Source of the DNA: JBMFLE01 sp049971355
GTDB lineage: Bacteria > Patescibacteriota > Patescibacteriia > UBA2591 > UBA4787
Assembly (NCBI GenBank): GCA_049971355.1
Contig: JBMFLE010000020.1
Location: forward strand, 1-12,891
Direction: 5' to 3'
DNA length: 12,891 nt
The position numbers were made by a program, and so were the translations under genes. Below are positions 5,727 through 11,545 of the stretch, in pieces. Under the pieces are notes generated by a model. It was given only the letters and a program-made list of their open reading frames with translations, had not been told where the DNA came from and ran no database searches. Positions within the stretch are counted from its first letter, which is position 1, and each line of letters starts with the position of its first letter.

Positions 5727-6851
5727 ATGCGTATCGGTATCGACGCTCGCCTTTATGGACCGCTGGACAAAGGTATCGGGCGTTACACGCAAAAAATTAT
5801 TCAACAACTGGAAGAGCTGGACAGACAAAACGAATATTTTATTTTTTTACGGCCAGCCGGTTTTGAGTTAGCTGAAGAATTAAAACCAAATCTTCATAAA
5901 ATTTTAGCCGATTATCCGCCCTACTCTTTGAAAGAACAAATATCGTTGCCGCTCAAACTCAAAAAATACAGATTAGATTTAGTTCATTTTCCCCATTTTA
6001 ATGTTCCGATTTTTTATTCGGGCAAATTTGTTATTACTATTCACGACTTAATTCATCGCCAATTTAATTTAAGGGCGACCACTCGTTTTTGGCCTTTTTA
6101 TTTCTTGAAATATCTCTTTTCACAATTAATAACTTTTTTAGCTATCAAAAGAGCGACTAGAATTTTAACCGTTTCCGAATTTGTCAAAAATCAAATTATC
6201 GGCTATTATAAAATTAATCCTAATAAAATAATTGTTACTTACGAAGCAGCAAATATGGTGCAAAAAATTCAGAATTCAGAATTCAAAATTCAAAATTCAG
6301 AATTCTTATTGTATATAGGAAATGCTTATCCGCACAAAAACTTAGAACGGCTGCTTTCGGCTTTTAAATTAGTTTTATCCAGCATCCGGTATCCAGCATC
6401 CGGCATCCAGCTCGTCCTGGTTGGTAAAATTGACTATTTCTATAAACGTTTGCAAAAGTTGGCCAAAGAATTGAAAATTGAAGATAAGGTGATTTTTACT
6501 GGTTCAGTTAGTGATGAAGAATTGGTAAATTTATACCAAAACGCCTTGGCTTATATTTCTCCATCTTTAATGGAGGGTTTTGGTTTGCCGGGTTTGGAAG
6601 CGATGGCTCAGGGCTGCCCGGTTATTTCCTCTAATGCCGGACCTTTGCCTGAAATTTATGGCCAAGCAGCTCTTTATTTTAATCCCAATGATATAAATGA
6701 AATGGCTGAAAAAATTAAAGAAATTATTGCCAAACCAGATTTGCGAGAAAAATTAAAAAAACTTGGCTTAGAACAAGTCAAAAAATTTTCTTGGACCAAG
6801 TGCGCAGAAAAAACTTTAGAGGTTTATCAATTAATTTTAAAAAATAATTAA
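5727..6851 (+). CDS. GT4-family glycosyltransferase, full length
   Basis: It transfers a sugar from a nucleotide donor to a growing glycan, probably at the cytoplasmic face of the membrane; donor and acceptor cannot be read from sequence. The 374 residues contain both GT-B domains: N-terminal 1-175 (MRIGIDARLYG, HFPHFNVP, ITIHDLIH, VSEFVK) and C-terminal 193-370, with LYIGNAYPHKNLERLLSAF, the VLVGK strand and the EX7E block EGFGLPGLE (E283, E291). Two inserts come from short DNA repeats: QKIQNSEFKIQNSEF near 179-193 in the interdomain linker, and SSIRYPASGIQ at 218-228. Both keep the frame, so the gene is probably active. No ribosome site precedes ATG 5727. It lies in tandem with the half-length paralogue. 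Confidence 0.9.
   Translation: MRIGIDARLYGPLDKGIGRYTQKIIQQLEELDRQNEYFIFLRPAGFELAEELKPNLHKILADYPPYSLKEQISLPLKLKKYRLDLVHFPHFNVPIFYSGKFVITIHDLIHRQFNLRATTRFWPFYFLKYLFSQLITFLAIKRATRILTVSEFVKNQIIGYYKINPNKIIVTYEAANMVQKIQNSEFKIQNSEFLLYIGNAYPHKNLERLLSAFKLVLSSIRYPASGIQLVLVGKIDYFYKRLQKLAKELKIEDKVIFTGSVSDEELVNLYQNALAYISPSLMEGFGLPGLEAMAQGCPVISSNAGPLPEIYGQAALYFNPNDINEMAEKIKEIIAKPDLREKLKKLGLEQVKKFSWTKCAEKTLEVYQLILKNN
5952..6029 (+). repeat. 78-bp patch shared by the two GT4 genes (copy 2)
   Basis: This is the partner of 5355-5432, with one mismatch in 78. It is direct in orientation, 597 bases apart. Confidence 0.85.
6265..6305 (+). repeat. 7-nt tandem repeat inside GT4 (AATTCAR type)
   Basis: About six units of a 7-base motif, AATTCAA or AATTCAG, run through the domain linker of the GT4 gene and encode KIQNSEF twice. 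Confidence 0.8.
6377..6411 (+). repeat. Short CATCCGG/CATCCAG tandem repeat inside GT4
   Basis: Alternating ATCCAGC and ATCCGG(T/C) units encode SSIRYPASGIQ, between the first helix and the VLVGK strand of the C-terminal domain. The GC-rich composition differs from the gene around it. Confidence 0.75.
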
Positions 6852-7099
6852 ATTCCTAAAATTAACCACTCAAAAATTTCTTATTAATAAAGATAATGCG
6901 TAATAAGAATTTGGGGTAAGAATTGGCCAAAATTTGCTGATTTTACTAACCATATGGGGACAGTCCCTCCAAATTAAACCCTCTATATAGTGCTTAAATA
7001 TTGACTTATAGGGGGTCTCTTTAAAATCGGCGACCGATTTTCAAAAATCGCTACCTGGACAATTGGTCACTCAAAACGATTATATTACAACACAACAAA

Positions 7100-7155
7100 A
7101 ATTTAAGGTAGGATGTGAACCCCAAAAATGGGACACCATTTGTGTAATTTCTAAA
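7100..7155 (-). repeat. Solitary transposon end, inverted copy of 332-390
   Basis: Positions 7135-7155 are the exact reverse complement of 332-352, and similarity continues to about 7100. No transposase is next to it. It may be a solo end left by a deleted copy of the element whose relic opens the window. Confidence 0.5.
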
Positions 7156-7188
7156 CCCCAATTTCTAATGACAAATGAAATGTCAAAT
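7146..7188 (+). repeat. 43-nt dispersed repeat, copy 1
   Basis: It matches 12672-12714 in the same orientation with two differences; the last 29 bases are identical. The core contains TTTCTAATGACAAATG. It belongs to the AT-rich short-repeat family seen elsewhere in the window. Confidence 0.85.
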
Positions 7189-7285
7189 GTTTAATAATTC
7201 CTTTTTATTTAGAAATTAGAAATTTGTCATTAGTCATTTATTGCGCATCGAGGGTCTCCAAGGTTCCACCCTGGAAAACTAATTA

Positions 7286-7334
7286 TAGAGTTCCGACCTC
7301 TTAACTTCCCGAATTTAGGGGGGTCGGAACTCTA
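7286..7334. repeat. 13-bp inverted repeat
   Basis: TAGAGTTCCGACC (7286-7298) and GGTCGGAACTCTA (7322-7334) are exact reverse complements around a 23-base loop. It lies 88 bases beyond the stop of the murE-like gene and could serve as its end signal, although no T tract follows on that strand. A miniature mobile repeat is equally likely. Confidence 0.6.
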
Positions 7335-7421
7335 AAAATTATTACGCACTAAAATCCCGAATTAAAAATATAACCCCGAATTAAAAAATAATAAACAATA
7401 CTTTAATAGATGAGTGGTTTT

Positions 7422-8741
7422 TTATTCTTTCAAAATCTCTCTGACCACCCTCCGATCATCCCAGGGAATTTTTTTACCACCAGGGCCCATAATACATTGT
7501 TCGCAGCCCTTGCCAGTAATGATGACCAGATCGCCGGGCTTAGCCAAACTAATAGCTTTTTTTATTGCTTGGCCTCGATCTAAAATTTTATAAACATTTT
7601 TATCGCTAACCCCGCTTGCCACTTGTTCGATTATCTCTTCTGGATTTTCGTCATAAGGATCTTCATTGGTAACAATAACTTCATCGGCGTATTCACTGGC
7701 AATCTCTCCCATTTTTGGTCTTTTCCATTTATCTCGTCCACCGCCAGCTGAACCTAAAACCGCAATAATTTTAGAAGTCGAAGATTTAATCTTAGATATT
7801 AACTGATAAACTTTTTCTAAAGAATCAGGAGTATGGGCATAATCAACAATCACTTTAATTGGTTTATTAATCACAATTTCCAACCGACCAGGAATGTTTT
7901 TAACTTTTTCTAAGGCTTTCTGACAAACTGCCAAACCAACATTTTGGGAAAGAGCTACAGTAATCGCGGCTAAAGAATTATAGACATTGAATTCGCCCAA
8001 CAGATTGACTTTAAACTTTGAATTTTGAACCATAAACCCTGAACCATCCTGATTTAATTTAATATTTCTAGCTCGAATAACATTTATTTTATTCGCCCCA
8101 GACAAATGCATTTGTCTATCTGTCTCACTGAAAGTAAAACCATAATATTCTTCTGCCGGAAATTGTAAAAAATAATCTGCATTGTTGTCGTCTAAATTAA
8201 CAATAATTGCTCTCTTAATTCTCTGATGATTAATTATTTTTGGCTTTTGTTTCATTAATTTGGCGAATAACTTACCCTTGCTAGATCGATATTTTTCAAA
8301 ACTGCCATGTGATTCAATGTGTTCCGGTGCTAAATTGGTAAAAATCGCCAAATCATAATCGATACCTAAATGCCGCGATTGAACAATCCCCTCAGACGAA
8401 GTTTCAATCACCGCGTACTGACAACCTGCCTCCAACATTTGTCTTAATATTTTTTGTAAAGCAAAACGGCCAAGCATAGTCATTTTAGTTGTATTCAGCC
8501 ATTCCCTTTGGTCAATTTTAAAATTTAAAGTTGATGTCCAGCCAACTTTATAACCAGCCTCTTCTAAAATTCTGCCGATTAAATTTACCACTGTTGATTT
8601 GCCGGCTGTGCCAGTTACACCAATGACAATCATTTTTCGACTCGGCCATTGATAAATAATCATGGCTAGATAAGCCAAAAATCGATGATAACCAAGTATT
8701 AAAAACTTTGGCAAAATCTTTTTAATCAGAGACTTAAACAT
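7422..8741 (-). CDS. murE: MurE-like Mur ligase (UDP-MurNAc-tripeptide synthetase type)
   Basis: Mur ligases add an amino acid to the UDP-MurNAc peptide in an ATP-driven reaction in the cytoplasm. Counted from ATG 8741, the protein has the P-loop GVTGTAGKST at 41-50 (instead of GTNGKTT), the probable carbamylated Lys near 155 (SSKGKLF), DYAHTP at 300-305, GGGRDKWKRPKMG near 333-345 and GKGCEQ at 410-415. The uridine-binding N-terminal domain of MurE, about 100 residues, is replaced by about 35 hydrophobic residues. The E. coli substrate motif DNPR appears as EDPY (about 360-363), so meso-DAP or Lys specificity cannot be assigned. An alternative TTG start at 8780 overlaps the archease stop, but its 13 extra residues do not look family-like. 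A repeat-derived VQNSKFKV lies at 8007-8030. Confidence 0.85.
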   Translation of the reverse strand: MFKSLIKKILPKFLILGYHRFLAYLAMIIYQWPSRKMIVIGVTGTAGKSTVVNLIGRILEEAGYKVGWTSTLNFKIDQREWLNTTKMTMLGRFALQKILRQMLEAGCQYAVIETSSEGIVQSRHLGIDYDLAIFTNLAPEHIESHGSFEKYRSSKGKLFAKLMKQKPKIINHQRIKRAIIVNLDDNNADYFLQFPAEEYYGFTFSETDRQMHLSGANKINVIRARNIKLNQDGSGFMVQNSKFKVNLLGEFNVYNSLAAITVALSQNVGLAVCQKALEKVKNIPGRLEIVINKPIKVIVDYAHTPDSLEKVYQLISKIKSSTSKIIAVLGSAGGGRDKWKRPKMGEIASEYADEVIVTNEDPYDENPEEIIEQVASGVSDKNVYKILDRGQAIKKAISLAKPGDLVIITGKGCEQCIMGPGGKKIPWDDRRVVREILKE

Positions 8742-8776
8742 TATAATTATGTTTAAAAAATAAGGGCAGTCCTCTT

Positions 8777-9181
8777 TCAAATATCAAACAAGACTGTTGC
8801 CTGCCAATTAGTGGGGGTTTTTTTAATTTCTAAATCATGCCAAGTGGCAGCTTTAATTTCCTCTTTAAGACCCTCTATTTTATTTCCCTTGATTTTACCA
8901 ATCAGCTCCCTGTCAGTCAATTTTTCAAATTCAGCTTCAAAATAGGCTTCGTTATTAACATCAGATAAGTAAAGAGCTTCGGATAAAAAATCAACTAAAA
9001 GTGATTCTAAATTTTGCGATTGAATTTTTATCTCGCGATTGACTGTTGATAAATTATCACTAATAATTGGCCCACAGGCCTCAAACATCCCCTTAATCAT
9101 ATTAGAAAATAATTCGGACAAATCTCTACCAAAAGCCCGAATCTTAAGATCAGCAGTGTGTTCTAAAATTTCATATTTCAT
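8777..9181 (-). CDS. Archease, RtcB activator
   Basis: Archease promotes guanylylation and multiple turnover of RtcB. The 134 residues match the family length and its conserved frame: EHTADLKIRAFG (7-18, with D11), LLVDFLSEALYL (61-72), EIKAATWHDLEI (108-119) and the C-terminal VLFDI with D133. The family metal site uses acidic residues at these N- and C-terminal positions, so it appears intact. It lies 9 bases downstream of ftsE and just before the murE-like gene; its TGA overlaps a possible TTG start of that gene. It is thus in an envelope operon and not beside rtcB, which is 5.5 kb away. Expression would follow the ftsE transcript. No ribosome site is seen. Confidence 0.92.
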   Translation of the reverse strand: MKYEILEHTADLKIRAFGRDLSELFSNMIKGMFEACGPIISDNLSTVNREIKIQSQNLESLLVDFLSEALYLSDVNNEAYFEAEFEKLTDRELIGKIKGNKIEGLKEEIKAATWHDLEIKKTPTNWQATVLFDI

Positions 9182-9190
9182 ACTTAAATA

Positions 9191-9871
9191 TTAAATAACG
9201 TATCTCCCTTGCATCTGGTCACCAATAATCATTCCGTGATCCAATGTTATGACTCGTTTTTTCAATAAATTGACTATTTCACGATTATGGCTAACCAGCA
9301 AAACAGTAGTGCCAAATTCATTAATTTTGGCCAATAATTCTATAATATCACGACTATTAATAGAGTCTAAATTACCAGTTGGCTCATCGGCCACTAAAAT
9401 TTTTGGTTTATTGGCAATGGCTCGAGCAATAGCCACTCTTTGGGCCTCGCCAGATGATAACTGAACTGGCCAATATTTTGCCTTATTTTCTAAACCAACA
9501 ATTTTCAATAACTGCGGAACAATAGTTTTCACTTTTTTTGCCGAGGCGTTAACCACTTCTAGGGCAAAGGCGACATTTTCATAAACAGTCTTTTTTGGTA
9601 ATAGTTTAAAATCTTGAAAAACAACCCCAATTTGCCGCCGAAGATATGGAATCTCATAGGGTTTAATATTGGTAATATCCCAGCCACCAACAATAATTTT
9701 CCCATCAGTTGGTTTTTCCTCAGCAATTAATAATTTAACAATTGTTGTTTTGCCTGCTCCTGATTGCCCGACAATAGAAACAAATTCACCTGGCTTAATA
9801 TGAAAAGTCACATTACGCAGAGCATAAGTATTCAGCCGATAAAATTTGGTGACGTTAATGAATTTGATCAT
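9191..9871 (-). CDS. ftsE: Cell-division ABC ATPase FtsE
   Basis: FtsE is the cytoplasmic ATPase that, with the membrane protein FtsX, controls peptidoglycan hydrolases at the division site. The 226-residue protein has the full ABC set: Walker A GQSGAGKTT (35-43), Q-loop VFQDFKLLP (Q86), signature LSSGEAQ (138-144), Walker B ILVADEP (D162, E163), D-loop NLD and switch His H195 (SHN). The sequence VVFQDFKLL and TVYENVAFALEV fits FtsE better than LolD. Its normal partner ftsX is not adjacent; archease and the murE-like gene follow instead. The gene starts 31 bases after the tRNA-Thr, so it is probably cotranscribed with the tRNAs. The M23 peptidase elsewhere in the window is a plausible downstream target, but this is inference. 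Confidence 0.9.
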   Translation of the reverse strand: MIKFINVTKFYRLNTYALRNVTFHIKPGEFVSIVGQSGAGKTTIVKLLIAEEKPTDGKIIVGGWDITNIKPYEIPYLRRQIGVVFQDFKLLPKKTVYENVAFALEVVNASAKKVKTIVPQLLKIVGLENKAKYWPVQLSSGEAQRVAIARAIANKPKILVADEPTGNLDSINSRDIIELLAKINEFGTTVLLVSHNREIVNLLKKRVITLDHGMIIGDQMQGRYVI

Positions 9872-9902
9872 AATAGATTAATTGCCATTTTTGCCAAGCG
9901 CC

Positions 9903-9978
9903 TGGAGCCGATGGTCGGAATCGAACCGACAACCTGACGCTTACGAAGCGCCTGCTCTACCAATTGAGCTACATCGGC
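9903..9978 (-). tRNA. tRNA-Thr (CGT)
   Basis: The minus strand folds into a complete cloverleaf: acceptor GCCGATG/CATCGGC, D arm GCTC/GAGC, anticodon arm GGCGC-TTCGTAA-GCGTC (anticodon CGT, one G.U), T arm GTCGG-TTCGATT-CCGAC and discriminator T. CCA is encoded (9903-9905). It reads ACG. It closely resembles bacterial tRNA-Thr(CGT). Confidence 0.95.
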
Positions 9979-10064
9979 ACTGGGCGATTAGCGGGCAGGT
10001 CGACTAGTCAAGTTAGGTCGGCAAAAAGCGGGATGCGGGAGTTGAACCCGCGCCTCAACCTTGG

Positions 10065-10180
10065 CCCCGCAAAAATTTTGCTTATCTTAAGCGGGTGAGC
10101 GGAGTCGAACCGCCGTCTATTCCTTGGGAAGGAATCATAATGACCGTTATACGACACCCGCAAAATTTAACGGGGTAAAG
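10065..10180 (-). other. Intron-like insert in tRNA-Gly, with paired ends
   Basis: The 115-base insert (116 positions shown because the junction is ambiguous by one base) has complementary ends. CCCCG (10175-10171) pairs with CGGGG (10069-10065), a T.G pair follows (10170, 10070), and after a small internal loop AAATTTT (10168-10162) pairs with AAAATTT (10079-10072, one bulged T). The 7-bp TAACCTT/AAGGTTG helix of the host continues into this helix across an unequal internal loop, CTTTA against CC. It lacks the size and core of a group I intron. Confidence 0.65.
10090..10161 (-). tRNA. tRNA-Gly (CCC), nested inside the other tRNA-Gly gene
   Basis: A complete cloverleaf: acceptor GCGGGTG/CACCCGC (7 bp), a weak D arm around GTATAACGGTCATTAT, anticodon arm ATTCC-TTCCCAA-GGAAT (5 bp, anticodon CCC), variable AGAC, T arm GGCGG-TTCGACT-CCGCT and discriminator T. 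CCA is not encoded. It reads GGG. The first 19 bases resemble the host tRNA-Gly, so the two are probably paralogues. Excision by RNase P and 3' nucleases would cut the host transcript in its anticodon loop. Confidence 0.9.
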
Positions 10181-10218
10181 AAGGTTACGTACTACCGTTA
10201 TACTAATCCCGCGATTTT

Positions 10219-11544
10219 CTATTTTGTTTGTTCGGGCGGCGGTTCAATTTTCATCAAAGCTTTAGTTTCATTTTGGAGCACTTTTGCTTTTTTAGTCGCC
10301 ACTTCCGAAGGAGATTCTTTTAGTCTCTCTGCTTTTTCCGGAACTCTTAATTTTTCTTTCTTAGCTAATAACTTTGCTTTTTGTTTTTCGCGCAATAATT
10401 CCTGAGTATTGCGTTTTAACTCTTTCAGCTGTCTTCTTATGAACCATTTCTGCCAAAAAGTTAGTTTATCAATAATTAAAATGCCATCAAGGTGTTCAAT
10501 CTCATGTATTAAGGCTCTGGCCAATAGACCCTTGGCCCTAATTTTAATCCTTTGGCCATTATTAATTTGAAAACCCTCAACTTCGATTTTTTTGGGTCTT
10601 TTTAATTTTAGAACAATTCCCGGTAAACTCAAGCAACCCTCTTCAGCCCAAATTCGATACCAAGATTTTTTTAAAATTTTTGGATTGGCTAAAATTAGGG
10701 GTCCTTCACCGATATCAACAATAATTAACTTTACTAATTCCCCCACTTGCGGCGCAGCCAAACCACAACCACCATTTTTATACATTGTTATCAACATTTC
10801 TTGAGCCAACCTTCTGACAGTCTCATCAATTTCCCTAATCGGCTTGGCATGATCTCTGAGAATTGGATCGCCATATTTTCTAATAGTCAAAATTTCAGGT
10901 TTAATCTCTAAAGCCTGAGGAGGTGCAACTACTGGCAGGGAATCAATTTTTGACTCTGCTCTTTCTTTTTGCTCAAAAATTAGAATTGGCCTAATTAAGA
11001 AAAATAAAAAAATAGTACCAATTAGAGAAATACCAGCCACTAAATAAATTAAAAAAGAAAAACCGAAGTAATTGGCAATTAAACCACCGATTGCCGCAGA
11101 CAGGGCGGAACCACCCTCAATTGCCGTAGAATGAAAACTAATCGAAAAAGCTCTTCTGCGGGGGTTAAGATGTTTAACAAAAAGATCATACCAAGATGGG
11201 TAAATCATTGCCGAACTAATGCCTACTAATAATTCAACGCTATACAAATGCCATGGATAACGACAAACAAGATAAAGTAAAACGCTTAAATTTAAAATTA
11301 TTGAGCCAATCAAAGCCCAGCGCAAATTTCGTCTATCAGATGACTCAATGTCCAAATAATCTCCGAAAATCAATTGAAAAAAAGCTTTACTGCTTAAAAA
11401 GATAAATTCAGCAATACCAACTACTGCTAATGTTCCACCGATTATTTTTTCGGTAATAAAAATGGCAAAAATTGGATTTAGTAGTCCCCAACCCGTCGAA
11501 ATTAAAAAATCAGAAGCAATAAGGATTTTTATAATTTTATTCAT
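10219..11544 (-). CDS. Fusion of a six-helix MFS half and peptide deformylase
   Basis: Peptide deformylase removes the formyl group from the N-terminal Met of new proteins. Residues 1-190 look like the N-terminal half of an MFS transporter with six hydrophobic helices (about 5-31, 36-62, 76-94, 99-117, 146-160, 163-188) and a cytoplasmic loop (RRR near 129-131). A 25-residue linker leads to the deformylase (about 216-370), with all three motifs: GCGLAAPQ (259-266), EGCLS (302-306) and HEIEH (347-351); metal ligands C304, H347, H351 and catalytic E348 are present. Asp in the usual HEIDH is Glu here. The tail 371-441 is Lys/Glu-rich and helical. The frame is continuous. An internal TTG at codon 219 could also start a soluble enzyme. 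ATG 11544 is one base after the GT2 stop, so translation is probably coupled. Confidence 0.85.
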   Translation of the reverse strand: MNKIIKILIASDFLISTGWGLLNPIFAIFITEKIIGGTLAVVGIAEFIFLSSKAFFQLIFGDYLDIESSDRRNLRWALIGSIILNLSVLLYLVCRYPWHLYSVELLVGISSAMIYPSWYDLFVKHLNPRRRAFSISFHSTAIEGGSALSAAIGGLIANYFGFSFLIYLVAGISLIGTIFLFFLIRPILIFEQKERAESKIDSLPVVAPPQALEIKPEILTIRKYGDPILRDHAKPIREIDETVRRLAQEMLITMYKNGGCGLAAPQVGELVKLIIVDIGEGPLILANPKILKKSWYRIWAEEGCLSLPGIVLKLKRPKKIEVEGFQINNGQRIKIRAKGLLARALIHEIEHLDGILIIDKLTFWQKWFIRRQLKELKRNTQELLREKQKAKLLAKKEKLRVPEKAERLKESPSEVATKKAKVLQNETKALMKIEPPPEQTK

Positions 11545-11545
11545 A

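Larger units (their letters stand above)
6852..7421. other. Gene-free, repeat-rich intergenic region
   Basis: These 570 bases lie between convergent genes. They hold a 9-bp AT hairpin (6878-6886 with 6901-6909), a REP-like GGGGACAGTCCC core (6956-6967), an 8-bp hairpin AAAATCGG/CCGATTTT (7023-7041), a transposon end (7100-7155), the 43-nt repeat (7146-7188) whose part CTAATGACAAAT recurs inverted at 7222-7233, a 13-bp inverted repeat (7286-7334) and two CCCGAATTAAAAA units (7356, 7375). I see no coding frame with protein-like content. Confidence 0.7.
10027..10212 (-). tRNA. tRNA-Gly interrupted in the anticodon loop by an insert holding another tRNA
   Basis: Exon 1 (10212 to about 10180) gives acceptor GCGGGAT, TA, D arm GTAT/GTAC, and anticodon strand TAACC followed by TT. 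Exon 2 (about 10065 to 10027) gives CCAA, anticodon strand GGTTG, variable AGGC, T arm GCGGG-TTCAACT-CCCGC, acceptor ATCCCGC and discriminator T. Acceptor pairing is perfect over 7 bp and TAACC/GGTTG pairs over 5. Removing 115 bases leaves a 71-nt glycine tRNA. The anticodon depends on the junction: GCC if exon 1 ends at T181 (10181), CCC if it ends at C (10180). GCC is the universal glycine form and looks more likely. CCA is not encoded. A T run (10023-10027) follows. It begins 6 bases after the stop of the deformylase fusion. Either the RNA is spliced or the gene is dead; the intact stems favour use. Confidence 0.8.

Noticed and set aside
5677..5871. Small overlapping gene between the two GT4 genes
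   Set aside because: It runs in another frame across the conserved GT4 start and its product has no protein-like pattern.
7160..7240. CRISPR-like array
   Set aside because: The repeats are short, of mixed orientation and without equal-length unique spacers; no cas gene is present.
8761..8776. Third copy of the GACAGTCC REP-like motif
   Set aside because: Only GGGCAGTCCTC is shared and it lies in or next to coding sequence; most likely chance.
7422..9181. UGA recoding as glycine, as in Gracilibacteria
   Set aside because: UGA ends archease at the expected family C-terminus, and no in-frame UGA is needed in any long gene.
10065..10180. Group I intron in tRNA-Gly
   Set aside because: The insert is 115 bases and 72 of them are a tRNA; no room for the P3-P9 core and no guanosine-site elements are seen.
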